A stretch of 64,000 nucleotides of DNA from Lachnospiraceae bacterium (GTDB lineage: Bacteria; Bacillota; Clostridia; Lachnospirales; Lachnospiraceae). Shown here in pieces: positions 27,148 to 37,276 of this stretch (position 1 is its first letter; every line of letters begins with the position of its first letter). Both the position numbers and the translations under genes were made by a program. The stretch spans positions 78,846 through 142,845 of the forward strand of contig QXWO01000009.1 in assembly GCA_009911035.1 (NCBI GenBank), read 5' to 3'. The notes under the pieces were generated by a model that had not been told where the DNA came from, made no database searches, and saw only the letters and a program-made list of their open reading frames with translations.

Positions 27148-27514
27148 GCGTCAGGGGAGATTAATGATGCATGGGTGTTGAAAGAATTATTCGATTTTCA
27201 GAAAGGAAAAAGACTTATAAAAGCAGATATGATTCCGGGGAATATAAATTTTTTGGGGGCAATAAGTGAAAATAATGAAATCAGAGAAAAATTGAAACAG
27301 CTCAAAAGACTGGTGGACGATGAATAAATATAATGCCTTATTTATTGTGACCGTAATCATAGCAAATAAATATCGATTTAGCTATGGCAGAAAGTGGACG
27401 CTGGAAAAGATGAGGGATACTTTAATAAAATTACCGGGCAGAAAGGATGGAAGGCCGGACTTTGGATATATGGAAGAATATATAAAGGCATTACCATATA
27501 GTGATAAAATATAG
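27127..27514 (+). pseudogene. Remnant of a restriction-modification specificity (S) subunit
   Basis: Two short frames survive. The first (27127-27327) reads LKELFDFQKGKRLIKADM, then IPGNINFLGAISENNE, which is the start of a specificity-subunit target-recognition domain. The second (27320-27514), in another frame, reads NKYRFSYGRKWTLEKM and ends GYMEEYIKALPYSDKI, the C-terminal end of the same protein type. A normal subunit has several hundred residues between these. The middle is therefore deleted and the ends are joined out of frame. The first part also overlaps the PTS terminator and lacks a ribosome binding site. The family call rests on recalled motif patterns. Confidence 0.6.
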
Positions 27515-27519
27515 ATGGT

Positions 27520-28890
27520 TTAGAACCCCATCTCCTTTAGCTCCGCAACGATCTGTACATAGGCTTCAATTACATCAAACCCCTTATAGTCCTCTCTTTT
27601 CAAATCAATCATATCCCCGTGGGAAATCCCCCTTCTTCCGCTGCTTGCAAAAGTTTTCTTAAAGTGTCCCCATTTGGCGGAATCCACCGTCACCAGTCCG
27701 TCATTTTTAGGGGCGCCTGTAAAAAACATCAGCAGATTTGGTATACTTAAAAGATTGTCGCCAAAGGTATGCTTCACATAGGAGGCATAACTCTGGTAAT
27801 AAACTTTAGGGGAGTCCGGGTATTTTTCATTGAATTCCTGACAGAACCCGGAGGATAACTGTTTGCTGGCATGATAACAGTCAGGGCACGGGTCGCCCAG
27901 CCTCTTAAAGGTTCGGTCAAAACCAGAGGCAATAAGGCGGTAAATGCCATCAGGCAGTTTGTTTAAGATATTTAACAGTTCTGAACCTCTGTGAGGAGTG
28001 GAGATGGTGGTCAGGGAGGCCACGCAGTCTTCCATATGCAGGCCCGATATCAGATAGCGGGCGTCAAGGCCGCCTTTGGAATGGGCAATGATATTTACTT
28101 TTTCACAGTGGTTTTCCTCCAGGATTTTTCTGATATTCTGGCAGATGATGTCAGCATTGTCTTCAATGGTTCCCCACGCCTGCTGGTGGCCGTAGTAAAC
28201 TACGGCGCCGTTGTGCACCAGTTCTTTGGGAATACGCCCCCAGTAATTAAAATAGCACAGATCCCGGAAGCCGATTCCGTGGAGCATAACGATAGGATAT
28301 CTGGTGGCACACAGCATGGAGCCGTCCCGCGCTATGCGGTTTTCAAAGCGGCATACTTCGGCACTGTACTCTATGGCAGCTCTTTTGCTTAAATATTTCG
28401 CACAGAAAAGATGCACTACCGGCATCCATAAAAAGAAAAGGATCAGGATCCTTTTCCAGACGCCAAGGCTCCTGCACGTAAGCAGGATGCGGATGCACCC
28501 GTTTAAAATCAGACCGTAAAAAAATAAAAATGTCAGGATACCGTCGGACAAAATATAAAAAATCCCGTTGCCGCTAAGGTCAGATAACGGATAACTATAA
28601 AGCTTAAAAATGTAAAAAAGGAACTGGATCAAAACGCCCCAGAAACACAGGCGGAATATACGCCGTCCCCCGTTCATGATCTTAAGCCGGGCGGCAGCTT
28701 TATTTGACACAAGGATGTCCGGTGAAGCCTGACACCTGTTGGCTTTATCCCTGTAAGGCATTACGTGCAGGAAGATAAGATTCAGTAGGTAAATGAGAAT
28801 AAGCGACAAAGACACGGAGATTTTTGCTAACGGGGACAGCACAGCCCCTGCCCAATGTAATAGTAAAATAATATGTGGTAAAAAAATCAT
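27520..28890 (-). CDS. Alpha/beta-hydrolase, lipase/esterase-like, with N-terminal membrane helices
   Basis: A 456-residue protein. About four hydrophobic segments occupy the first 165 residues. The hydrolase domain then begins with PIVMLHGIGFRD. The nucleophile elbow is AHSKGGLDARY (Ser in AHSKGG, where GxSxG is usual; the first Gly is Ala, as in several lipases), with TISTPHRGSELL downstream. The acid is probably in PKNDGLVTVDSAKWG and the histidine in RRGISHGDMIDL. These features resemble bacterial triacylglycerol lipases. AAGGAGG lies seven bases before the ATG. It is probably membrane-anchored; the substrate is unknown. Confidence 0.85.
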   Translation of the reverse strand: MIFLPHIILLLHWAGAVLSPLAKISVSLSLILIYLLNLIFLHVMPYRDKANRCQASPDILVSNKAAARLKIMNGGRRIFRLCFWGVLIQFLFYIFKLYSYPLSDLSGNGIFYILSDGILTFLFFYGLILNGCIRILLTCRSLGVWKRILILFFLWMPVVHLFCAKYLSKRAAIEYSAEVCRFENRIARDGSMLCATRYPIVMLHGIGFRDLCYFNYWGRIPKELVHNGAVVYYGHQQAWGTIEDNADIICQNIRKILEENHCEKVNIIAHSKGGLDARYLISGLHMEDCVASLTTISTPHRGSELLNILNKLPDGIYRLIASGFDRTFKRLGDPCPDCYHASKQLSSGFCQEFNEKYPDSPKVYYQSYASYVKHTFGDNLLSIPNLLMFFTGAPKNDGLVTVDSAKWGHFKKTFASSGRRGISHGDMIDLKREDYKGFDVIEAYVQIVAELKEMGF

Positions 28891-29067
28891 TTCAAAGCCT
28901 CCTTCTAACCTCTATTTTAGCACGTTATGTTTCAGATTTCGACCAAAATTTTAAGTGATTCAGAAAGCCGGTAGCGAAAATTGATTATGGAGACAGGTAA
29001 CATAATAGATGAATTTATCCCCGATTTATGTTATTGTGTATACATAGGAAGTGCGGGGAGGAAGAAA

Positions 29068-29652
29068 GTGAAACGGATATTTTTGATAATGACGTGTCTT
29101 GTGACGCTGCTGCTGTCAGCCTGCGGCAGGAAAGATGATTATGATGAAATATACAGACAGGCGGTTATGGAGGATGAAGGGGATGGTACGTTATTTTCAC
29201 TGATCTATCTGGATGATGATGACATCCCGGAATTGGTGGTTTATAATGGATATCGTGAACACTATTCCGTTTATACAGTCAGAGACGGGCAACTGTTTTG
29301 TATGGTGGATTCCATGACTACAGTAGAAATGGTTTATTTTGAAAGAAGCGGTATCATAGCTTCCTTTGCAAGGTGGAATGGGGGCGGTGACGAAGGCGGG
29401 TATGGCTGGTGCTATTATCAGACGAACAAAGGCAGCACACTTACAGAAGATGCGGTGCCTGTGCTGGATTACAGCTATAATGCTGTTTATGATGAGGAGG
29501 GGATTTATACAGGCGGGGGCATTACCGCCTATTACTATATGGGCCAGGAGACGGACCAGGCTTCTTATGAGGAAAAAATGAACGCACTGGGAATCACAGA
29601 AGGCGGTGGAAAAATCTGTCTGGAAAATGCCTTTGGGAAGGAGGAGCTGTAA
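29068..29652 (+). CDS. Putative lipoprotein of unknown function
   Basis: A 194-residue protein whose N-terminus is a lipoprotein signal with lipobox LLSAC (Cys19). The mature part is acidic and rich in aromatic and acidic residues (LIYLDDDDIPELVVYNGY), a pattern seen in clostridial lipoproteins with calcium-binding or beta-sandwich folds. I assign no function. A longer open frame begins at 28981, but GGGGAGGA before the GTG at 29068 and the signal peptide place the start there. It is monocistronic, upstream of the GH94 gene. Confidence 0.75.
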   Translation: MKRIFLIMTCLVTLLLSACGRKDDYDEIYRQAVMEDEGDGTLFSLIYLDDDDIPELVVYNGYREHYSVYTVRDGQLFCMVDSMTTVEMVYFERSGIIASFARWNGGGDEGGYGWCYYQTNKGSTLTEDAVPVLDYSYNAVYDEEGIYTGGGITAYYYMGQETDQASYEEKMNALGITEGGGKICLENAFGKEEL

Positions 29653-29819
29653 GACACTGGACAAGAATCGTCAAATATTCACATGAATGGCAATTCCGCC
29701 ATAAATCCCCTGCAGGTATAATGAAATCATTAAGTATAAAACTATGCCGCAGAAGTGGTGGGAGACTGCCCGGAGCCGGATTTTGGGCAGGGAAAAGAAA
29801 AGAGGAGGGATGATCTGAC

Positions 29820-32210
29820 ATGCAATATGGACATTTTGATGATGCGTGCAGGGAATATGTGATTGACAGGGTGGACCTGCCTGCGTCATGGACGAATTAT
29901 CTTGGGGTGGAAGATACCTGTGTGGTGGTAAATCACACGGCAGGGGGATATATGTTCTACAAGACACCGGAGTACCACCGGATCACCCGGTTCAGGGGGA
30001 ATAGCGTTCCCATGGACAGGCCCGGCCACTATGTGTATTTGAGGGACGGTGAAAGCGGGGATTACTGGAGTATTTCATGGCAGCCTGTGGGGAAGCCCTT
30101 AGATGAGGCAAAGTATACCTGCCGCCACGGGCTTTCCTATACGGTATATGAATGTGAATACAGCGACATTAAGGCAAGCCAGACTTTATGCGTGCCGATT
30201 GGGGATTCGCTGGAATTGTGGGATGTTAAGATCAAAAATGAGGGGACAGAGGGCAGGAAGCTCCAGGTCTTTTCCTACTGTGAGTTTTCTTTCCATCATA
30301 TCATGATCGATAACCAGAACTTTCAGATGAGTCTGTATTGTGCGGGCAGCAGCTATAAGGACGGGATTATCGAGCATGATTTGTTTTATGAGGAATTCGG
30401 GTATCAGTATTTTACCATGAGCGAAGACCCCGACGGGTTTGACTGTCTGCGGGACAAATTTTTAGGGCTTTACCACACAGAGGACGATCCCCAGGCTGTC
30501 ATCGGAGGAAAGTGCAGCGGTTCTTTTGAAAAAGGAAATAATCACTGCGGCGCTTTGCAGAAGGATATCGTCCTTGAACCGGGGCAGGAAAAGCGGATCA
30601 TCTTTATCCTTGGGGAAGGGAACCGGGAGGCAGGCCGGAGGGCAAGGGAAAAGTATTGTGACTTTGGGGCAGTGGATGCTGCCCATGAGAGGCTCCGCAG
30701 TTTCTGGAACAGCAAAATAGAAAAGCTGCAGATTTCCACACCTAATCAGGGGATGAATACGCTGATCAATACGTGGACACTCTATCAGGCTGAGATTAAC
30801 GTGATGTTTTCACGATTTGCCTCTTTCATAGAAGTGGGAGGCCGCACCGGCCTTGGCTACCGGGATACAGCTCAGGATGCCATGACGGTGCCTCACTCCA
30901 ATCCCCAAAAGTGTAAGCAGAGAATCGTGGAGCTTTTGCGGGGACTGGTGTCCCAGGGCTACGGCCTGCATCTGTTCCAGCCCGAATGGTTTGAGCCGGA
31001 CGCACAGGTAAAGCCCTTTAAATCCCCTACGGTAATACCGGAGTTTGATAAAAGCAACATGGTGCACGGGTTAAAGGATGCCTGTTCCGACGATGCCCTG
31101 TGGCTGGTTTCGGCCATCACGGAGTATGTAAAGGAGACCGGGGAGACGGAATTTTTAGACCAGATTCTTACCTATGCAGACGGAGGAGAGGGAACGGTCT
31201 ATGAGCACATGATCAGAATTCTGGATTTTTCCAATGAGCAGGTAGGCGCCACGGGGGTCTGCAAAGGCTTACGTGCGGACTGGAATGACTGTCTTAATCT
31301 GGGGGGCGGCGAGAGCGCCATGGTTTCTTTTCTCCACTATTGGGCATTGGGAAATTTTTTACAGACAGCGGCGTATTTAGGCAGACAGGAAGACGTGGAA
31401 AAATATACAGCCATGGCAGAAAAAGTGCGCAAGGTCTGCGATACACAGCTCTGGGATGAGAAATGGTTTATCAGAGGGATTACCAGCAAGGGCCGGAAAA
31501 TCGGGACCATGCAGGATCAGGAGGGCAGGGTTCATTTGGAGTCCAATGCATGGGCAGTTTTGTCCGGGGCCGCCGGAAAAGAAAAAGGACTACAGGCCAT
31601 GGACAGCGTAAGGGAGTATCTCTTTACGCCCTATGGAATCATGCTGAACGCTCCTTCGTACACCGTGCCGGATGACGATATCGGATTTGTTACAAGGGTA
31701 TATCCGGGAGTGAAGGAAAATGGAGCGATTTTCTCTCACCCCAATCCCTGGGCCTGGGCGGCGGAGTGCGTGCTGGGCAGGGGAGACAGGGCCATGGAAT
31801 ATTACAATGCGCTCTGCCCTTATTACCAGAACGACAAAATTGAGATCCGGGAAGCGGAGCCCTATTCCTACTGCCAGTTTGTCATGGGAAAAGACCACAC
31901 CGCATTTGGGAGGGCAAGACATCCGTTTATGACCGGGACAGGAGGCTGGGCATATTTCAGCGCCACCCGCTATATTCTGGGCATCAGACCACAGTTCGAC
32001 TGCCTGGAGATCAACCCCTGTATTCCTGCCGGGTGGGAAGGCTTTAAGGCAGACAGGGTATGGAGAGGGGCCACCTTTCATATACAGGTGGAAAATCCCG
32101 GTAAAGTTTCCAATGGCGTGAAAGAAATCTGGCTGGACGGTGGAAAAGTGGAGAAGATTCCTGTGATGGAAAAAGGTTCGGAGCATCAGGTGAAAATCAT
32201 AATGGGTTAA
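29820..32210 (+). CDS. GH94 disaccharide phosphorylase, N,N'-diacetylchitobiose phosphorylase-like
   Basis: A 796-residue cytoplasmic inverting phosphorylase; no signal peptide. The start MQYGHFDDACREYVI and the segments SRFASFIEVGGRTGLGY, RDTAQDA and GLRADWNDCLNLGGGES (catalytic Asp in DWND, near residue 490) fit family GH94. Against recalled sequences it is much closer throughout to Vibrio N,N'-diacetylchitobiose phosphorylase than to Cellvibrio cellobiose phosphorylase. Products would be GlcNAc-1-phosphate and GlcNAc. The next gene encodes a phosphohexomutase, the expected follow-on enzyme. Cellobiose or another beta-glucoside cannot be excluded. Confidence 0.85.
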   Translation: MQYGHFDDACREYVIDRVDLPASWTNYLGVEDTCVVVNHTAGGYMFYKTPEYHRITRFRGNSVPMDRPGHYVYLRDGESGDYWSISWQPVGKPLDEAKYTCRHGLSYTVYECEYSDIKASQTLCVPIGDSLELWDVKIKNEGTEGRKLQVFSYCEFSFHHIMIDNQNFQMSLYCAGSSYKDGIIEHDLFYEEFGYQYFTMSEDPDGFDCLRDKFLGLYHTEDDPQAVIGGKCSGSFEKGNNHCGALQKDIVLEPGQEKRIIFILGEGNREAGRRAREKYCDFGAVDAAHERLRSFWNSKIEKLQISTPNQGMNTLINTWTLYQAEINVMFSRFASFIEVGGRTGLGYRDTAQDAMTVPHSNPQKCKQRIVELLRGLVSQGYGLHLFQPEWFEPDAQVKPFKSPTVIPEFDKSNMVHGLKDACSDDALWLVSAITEYVKETGETEFLDQILTYADGGEGTVYEHMIRILDFSNEQVGATGVCKGLRADWNDCLNLGGGESAMVSFLHYWALGNFLQTAAYLGRQEDVEKYTAMAEKVRKVCDTQLWDEKWFIRGITSKGRKIGTMQDQEGRVHLESNAWAVLSGAAGKEKGLQAMDSVREYLFTPYGIMLNAPSYTVPDDDIGFVTRVYPGVKENGAIFSHPNPWAWAAECVLGRGDRAMEYYNALCPYYQNDKIEIREAEPYSYCQFVMGKDHTAFGRARHPFMTGTGGWAYFSATRYILGIRPQFDCLEINPCIPAGWEGFKADRVWRGATFHIQVENPGKVSNGVKEIWLDGGKVEKIPVMEKGSEHQVKIIMG

Positions 32211-32259
32211 GTATGGGGTAGGGATCAGATTATAAAAATAAGAAAAGAGAGGGTAAAAG

Positions 32260-33675
32260 ATGATCAAATTTGGTACAGGCGGCTGGAGGGCCGTGATTGG
32301 GGACGGGTTTACGAAGGAAAATATACAGATTCTGGCAAGGGCCATTGCGGATAAGATGCATGTGGAAGGGGTGGCCGGGAAAGGAATTGTGCTTGGCTAT
32401 GACAGGCGGTTTCTCTCTAAGGAGGCCATGCAGTGGGCAGGGCAGGTTTTTGCGAAAGAAGGGATCACCGCTTATCTGGTGAATAAATCGGCGCCTACGC
32501 CCCTTATCATGTTTTATGTGATGAAACATGAATTCCCTTACGGCATGATGATCACGGCAAGCCACAATCCGGCCATTTACAACGGTATCAAGGTATTTAC
32601 GGCAGGAGGTCGGGATGCGGATGAAACCCAGACTGCGGAGATTGAAAATTATATAGAGGACCTGACAGACATTCCGCCGGAGGAGCTGGAATATGAGGAA
32701 GCCCTGGCACGGGGGCTGATTCGGGAGATCTATCCCCTCAATGAATACCTGGACAATATTATTGCGGCGGTGGATATGGATAAGATCCGGGAAGCAGGGC
32801 TCAAAGTGGCCTTAGACCCCATGTACGGGGTCAGCGAGACTTCCTTAAAGACGATTCTGCTTACCGCAAGATGCGATGTAGAGACGATTCATGAAAGACA
32901 CGACACCCTGTTTGGGGGAAAGCTGCCTGCGCCTACCGCCATGACTCTTCGGACCTTACAGAATTATGTGCTTGACAAAAAATGTGACATTGGCATTGCC
33001 ACCGACGGCGACGCTGACAGAATCGGCGTGATTGATGATACAGGAAGGTTCCTCCATCCAAACGATATCCTTGTGCTGCTTTACTATTATCTGGTCAAGT
33101 ATAAAGGCTGGACAGGCCCGGTGGTGCGCAATATCTGCACGACCCATATGCTGGATAAGGTGGCGGAGAGATTCGGTGAGAAATGCTATGAGGTCCCGGT
33201 GGGATTCAAGCACATTTCCGCCAGAATGTATGCCACAAACGCCGTGATCGGCGGGGAATCTTCCGGCGGCCTTACGGTCCGCGGACACATCAAAGGCAAA
33301 GACGGCATTTATGCGGCGGCCCTTTTAGTGGAGATGATTGCCGTTACAGGGAAAAAACTGTCGGAGATCGTAAAAGATATTGAAAAAGAATGCGGTTCCA
33401 TATTCATGGAAGAGAGGGACTACAAATTTAATCAGGAAAAAAAGAACAGTATACATAAAATATTGCTGGAGGAAAAGAAACTGCCCTGTCTGCCTTTTGC
33501 AATTGCAGATGTGTCTTATTTAGACGGCAGTAAAGTATATTTTGAGAACGGCGGCTGGGTGACTGCCAGATTCTCAGGTACGGAACCGCTTCTTAGAATC
33601 TTTTGTGAGATGCCTGCAAAGGATGAAGCGGTCAGGGTATGTGGGATATATGAAGACTTTCTGGGACTTAAGTAG
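32260..33675 (+). CDS. Phosphohexomutase (phosphoglucomutase/phospho-GlcNAc mutase family)
   Basis: A 471-residue alpha-D-phosphohexomutase. The phosphoserine loop is MITASHNPAIYNGIK, the metal loop DGDADRIGV, the sugar-binding loop GGESSGGL and the phosphate-binding loop RFSGTEPLLRIF. It starts 49 bases after the GH94 gene and is probably co-transcribed. Its likely task is to turn the sugar-1-phosphate from phosphorolysis into the 6-phosphate. It is shorter than the 550-600 residue PGMs. Whether it prefers Glc-1-P or GlcNAc-1-P is not visible. Confidence 0.9.
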   Translation: MIKFGTGGWRAVIGDGFTKENIQILARAIADKMHVEGVAGKGIVLGYDRRFLSKEAMQWAGQVFAKEGITAYLVNKSAPTPLIMFYVMKHEFPYGMMITASHNPAIYNGIKVFTAGGRDADETQTAEIENYIEDLTDIPPEELEYEEALARGLIREIYPLNEYLDNIIAAVDMDKIREAGLKVALDPMYGVSETSLKTILLTARCDVETIHERHDTLFGGKLPAPTAMTLRTLQNYVLDKKCDIGIATDGDADRIGVIDDTGRFLHPNDILVLLYYYLVKYKGWTGPVVRNICTTHMLDKVAERFGEKCYEVPVGFKHISARMYATNAVIGGESSGGLTVRGHIKGKDGIYAAALLVEMIAVTGKKLSEIVKDIEKECGSIFMEERDYKFNQEKKNSIHKILLEEKKLPCLPFAIADVSYLDGSKVYFENGGWVTARFSGTEPLLRIFCEMPAKDEAVRVCGIYEDFLGLK

Positions 33676-33956
33676 GCAGTCAGCCTGCAGGAGAACAAAG
33701 CCCATAGGCAGTTTTAACACAGCAGACTTACCGTGGCAGGTTTGATACGGCAGTTTTGGCGAAGCCTGTCTGCCGCAGCAGATTTAAGCCACAGGGACAG
33801 ATGCAGGTGTAACTGACAGGCAGGAATTGCGTAAGGTGATTCCTGCCTGTTATACTTACAATAAACTGTCCCGGGAAGGGCGGCAGCGTTTGTCAGAAGC
33901 TGTCCAAAGAAGCATTTGGATCCGAACAGCACAAGGAGCAGACAGGAGGCAGAAGG
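33676..33956. other. Intergenic region with several hairpins
   Basis: This 280-base gap between the mutase and the YesM kinase gene has no convincing gene. It contains GGCAG-TTTT-GGC-GAA-GCC-TGT-CTGCC (about 33752-33777), repeated CAGCAGA and GGCAGTTTT words, and the terminator described next. A promoter for the downstream importer operon should lie near 33860-33940, but I cannot name its boxes. Confidence 0.45.
33815..33853 (+). terminator. Terminator after GH94-mutase operon
   Basis: GACAGGCAGGAAT (33815-33827) pairs with ATTCCTGCCTGTT (33839-33851) around an 11-base loop, followed by ATACTT. The T tract is weak but the stem is strong. Confidence 0.7.
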
Positions 33957-35693
33957 ATGAAAAAGAGACGGCAGTTAAAATGGAGTATGATCACAATACT
34001 GGCGGTGGGCTGGTTTATGCCGCTGGTGATCCTGTCAGTGATCATCTTTTGTATTGTGGAAAACCAGATCAACCGCCAGTTGGAGAAAACCATTGTGGCT
34101 TCTGCAGACAGGGTGGTGGAGATTTGCCAGATGCGCATCAATGATGTGATTGTGGCATCCAAGCTTTCTTCTTATCTGCCTGTGGTCAGGAGCAGTTACA
34201 ACAGTTATCTGGAAAGCAGGGATGAAGGAAAGCTGAAACAGGAGGTGGAGATCTTCATGTCCCAGCAGTACCGCTATAACTCCTGTATAAATATGACAGC
34301 TCTTTACTTCACCAGCCAGCCGGAGAAGATGTATTATTGTTACAGCAATAATAATATGGTTACTTATGCGGCAGTAAAAGCTTATGAACAAAATGCCATA
34401 GAGTCTGTGCAGGCGAAGGCGCCGGAGCTGGACACGGACATTGCTTTTATGAATATAGGAGGACGGGTCTATCTGGTCAGAAATATCATGGACAGTAAGT
34501 TCCATGCTTACGCGGTGATTGTCATGGAACTGAATATGGAAAAAATCCTGGAGGGGCTTGACGGAATATGGGCTTATAAGGCCGGGGATGTATTTGTGGA
34601 CGGCATATCCATGCTGAACCTGTATGATTCAGACCCTTGCGCAGGGGATTTTCCCCAGCGGATCATGGAGCACAGCTATTACGAGAGAAATGTTTCGGAA
34701 GCTTATGTATACAAAAAGGTGGAGAACAGCCGTCACTGTTTTTCTTATATTGTGCTGTTAGACTCATCTGCAATCATCAATGAGATGGCCACCATCAAGT
34801 ATGTGTTTTATCTGCTGTTAGTTTTCATGATCCCCCTTATCATGGTCATCTTCTGGTTTTTCCATAAGCGGGTGAATATGCCCATAAAGGTTCTGCGGCA
34901 GGCTTATAAGGAGATTGAAAAGGAAAATTACGGCTATCAGACTGACGTAGGAGACCGGGACGAGGAATTTTACGATTTGGGAAATGCCTTTAACAGCATG
35001 TCCAGCACTCTGAAATACCAGTTTGAAAAGAACTATCTTGAGGAACTGGCCCTGCGGGATGCCAGCATTATGGCACTCCAGTCCCAGATCAATCCCCACT
35101 TTTTAAATAATACCCTGGAGATCATCAACTGGGAATCCAGGCTGACGGGCAATTACAAGGTCAGCAATATGATAGGTGCCCTGTCCACCATGCTGGAGGC
35201 CACCATGAACAGGAAAAAGGAACAGTTGATCCCGCTGGCGGAGGAATTAAGCTATGTGGAGTCTTATCTTTATATCATTGCCCAGCGGTACGGGGATAAT
35301 TTTCAGGTGGAAAAGAAGATAGACGAAAGTCTCCTGCACATCAAAGTCCCCAGGCTGATTATCCAGCCGATCATTGAAAATGCAGTGGAACACGGCATGG
35401 ATATCAGGAAGAAAGGAAAGGTAAAGATAACGATCCGCCAAGAGGAAGGAATGCTTTTTATAGAAGTGACCGACAACGGGGTGCTGACTAAGGAGACCAA
35501 GAAAAGGATAGACAGTCTTCTCTATACAGAGAGCACAACAGAAACAACGTCTTTAAGCCTTGGTATCCGCAATGTTAATAAAAGGCTGAAGATCATTTAT
35601 GGACCGGAGTGCGGTCTTACCATCAAAAGTAACAATGAAATGCATACGGTAAGTACAATAATGATCAAAATAGACAATACAGGTGAGCAATAA
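33957..35693 (+). CDS. YesM-type sensor histidine kinase
   Basis: A 578-residue kinase. A membrane helix (about residues 12-35), an extracellular sensor domain of about 250 residues and a second helix (about 282-304) are followed by a HAMP linker. The His_kinase box MALQSQINPHFLNNTLEIIN and an ATPase domain (IIENAVEHGMD, VTDNGVL, SLGIRNVNKRL) complete it. This class senses extracellular sugars and pairs with YesN/AraC regulators; a candidate partner is encoded at the far end of the operon. GACAGGAGGCAGAAGG precedes the ATG. Confidence 0.92.
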   Translation: MKKRRQLKWSMITILAVGWFMPLVILSVIIFCIVENQINRQLEKTIVASADRVVEICQMRINDVIVASKLSSYLPVVRSSYNSYLESRDEGKLKQEVEIFMSQQYRYNSCINMTALYFTSQPEKMYYCYSNNNMVTYAAVKAYEQNAIESVQAKAPELDTDIAFMNIGGRVYLVRNIMDSKFHAYAVIVMELNMEKILEGLDGIWAYKAGDVFVDGISMLNLYDSDPCAGDFPQRIMEHSYYERNVSEAYVYKKVENSRHCFSYIVLLDSSAIINEMATIKYVFYLLLVFMIPLIMVIFWFFHKRVNMPIKVLRQAYKEIEKENYGYQTDVGDRDEEFYDLGNAFNSMSSTLKYQFEKNYLEELALRDASIMALQSQINPHFLNNTLEIINWESRLTGNYKVSNMIGALSTMLEATMNRKKEQLIPLAEELSYVESYLYIIAQRYGDNFQVEKKIDESLLHIKVPRLIIQPIIENAVEHGMDIRKKGKVKITIRQEEGMLFIEVTDNGVLTKETKKRIDSLLYTESTTETTSLSLGIRNVNKRLKIIYGPECGLTIKSNNEMHTVSTIMIKIDNTGEQ

Positions 35694-35798
35694 AAGACAA
35701 ATAATCACAAGTCTAATCATTAACCTTTGGGCCTGGATATTATATGATTAGTTCAGATGAAACACACACTTAAAATAAAATCCAGGGAGGAATAAAGA

Positions 35799-37178
35799 AT
35801 GAAGAGACGAATTTTATCACTTATTTTGGCATCTGCCATGGTATTTTCTTTAGCGGCATGCGGCAGTAAAGACACAGGTTCCGCCAGCGAACCGGCAGCA
35901 AAAACAGAATCAGGGGAAACGGCGCCAGAGCAGGATAAAGCTAAAACGGTGGAATTAAATGTCACTACCACCTTTGCAGGTGAGGACACCAATGCCCAGA
36001 ACTTTAAGAGCGCGGTAGACGCATGGTGCGAAAAGACGGGCAACACAGTAGCCGACGCATCGGCAACCTCAGACGAGACTTTTAAGACAAGAGTCATCAC
36101 AGACTTTGAGACAGGCTCGGAGCCGGATGTACTGTTCTTCTTTAATGGAGCCGATGCCAACAGCTTTATCGAGGCAGGAAAGGTAGTTTCCATTGACGAT
36201 ATCCGGGCGGAATATTCCGACTATGCAGGGAACATGAATGATGATCTGATTACCGATTCACTGGTGGACGGAAAGAAATATGCCGTGCCTGTAAACGGAT
36301 TCTGGGAAGCAATGTTTGTCAACACGGAAATCTTAGAGGCGGCAGGCGTGGCAGTTCCCGGTACAGATTATACATGGGACCAGTTTAAAGAAGACTGCCA
36401 GAAAATCAAAGATGCAGGCTATGCGCCTATCGCATGTGCGCTTGGTAATATCCCTCATTATTGGTGGGAGTTTGCAATCTTTAACCATACGGGCCCTGAA
36501 AAACACCTGAACATCCCCGAAGCAGTGGACAGCGATCAGGGGGCAGCATGGGTAGCAGGTATGGAAGACATCAAAGAACTGTATGAAGCAGGATTTTTCC
36601 CGGAAAACACTTTGTCAGCAACAGACGACGAGACTTTTGCAATGTTTACGGAAGGCAAAGCAGCGTTTCTGATTGACGGTTCCTGGAAGGTAGGCGGCAT
36701 TGTGAATGCATGTCAGTCCGACCCGGAAGACGCTTCCACACTGGATACAGAGAAACTTGCCAAATTTGACGTTACCTATATTCCCGGAGCGGGCGACAGA
36801 AAGGCAACAGACTTGATCGGCGGCCTTTCCATGGGATACTATATCACTGCAAAAGCGTGGGAAGATCCTGACAAGAAAGCGGCGGCAGTTGACTTTGTTA
36901 CATACATGACATCCGATGAAATCGTTCCTGTATTTTCACAGCACACGGCATCTGCACTTAAGAATGCGCCGGAAGTAGACGAATCTGTTTTCAATCCTTT
37001 ACAAGTAAAAGCAATGGCAATGATGTCAGGCGTTACTTCCTTAACAGGAGCAGTACAGGATATTTTCCAGGGCGACTGCCGGGTTTCCACCTTTGACGGC
37101 ATGCCTGAAATCGTGACCGGAAAAGTGTCAGCAGCAGACGCAGTGGCAGAAGGACTTGAAGCGTACCATGCACAGTAA
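35799..37178 (+). CDS. Sugar ABC transporter substrate-binding lipoprotein
   Basis: A 459-residue family 1 solute-binding protein with a lipoprotein signal and lipobox SLAAC (Cys21), then a low-complexity linker and the binding fold. Motifs include GSEPDVLFFFNGADANSF, YAVPVNGFWEAMFVNTEI, YTWDQFKEDCQKIKDAGY and MFTEGKAAFLIDGSWKVGG. It delivers an oligosaccharide to the two permeases encoded next. GGGAGG precedes the ATG. No ATPase is encoded nearby, so a shared MsmX-like ATPase is expected. Confidence 0.92.
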   Translation: MKRRILSLILASAMVFSLAACGSKDTGSASEPAAKTESGETAPEQDKAKTVELNVTTTFAGEDTNAQNFKSAVDAWCEKTGNTVADASATSDETFKTRVITDFETGSEPDVLFFFNGADANSFIEAGKVVSIDDIRAEYSDYAGNMNDDLITDSLVDGKKYAVPVNGFWEAMFVNTEILEAAGVAVPGTDYTWDQFKEDCQKIKDAGYAPIACALGNIPHYWWEFAIFNHTGPEKHLNIPEAVDSDQGAAWVAGMEDIKELYEAGFFPENTLSATDDETFAMFTEGKAAFLIDGSWKVGGIVNACQSDPEDASTLDTEKLAKFDVTYIPGAGDRKATDLIGGLSMGYYITAKAWEDPDKKAAAVDFVTYMTSDEIVPVFSQHTASALKNAPEVDESVFNPLQVKAMAMMSGVTSLTGAVQDIFQGDCRVSTFDGMPEIVTGKVSAADAVAEGLEAYHAQ

Positions 37179-37276
37179 TTGCACAGTAATGGAGCAGTAC
37201 AGCCGTCGGATTCACAGATATGCAAAAGTAAGAATCCGGGACATGAATGTACTGATGAATTAAAATAGGAAAAGGC

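Noticed and set aside
31590-32345. A 251-codon minus-strand frame
   Set aside because: It is antisense to the conserved 3' part of the GH94 gene and the start of the mutase gene; no independent support.
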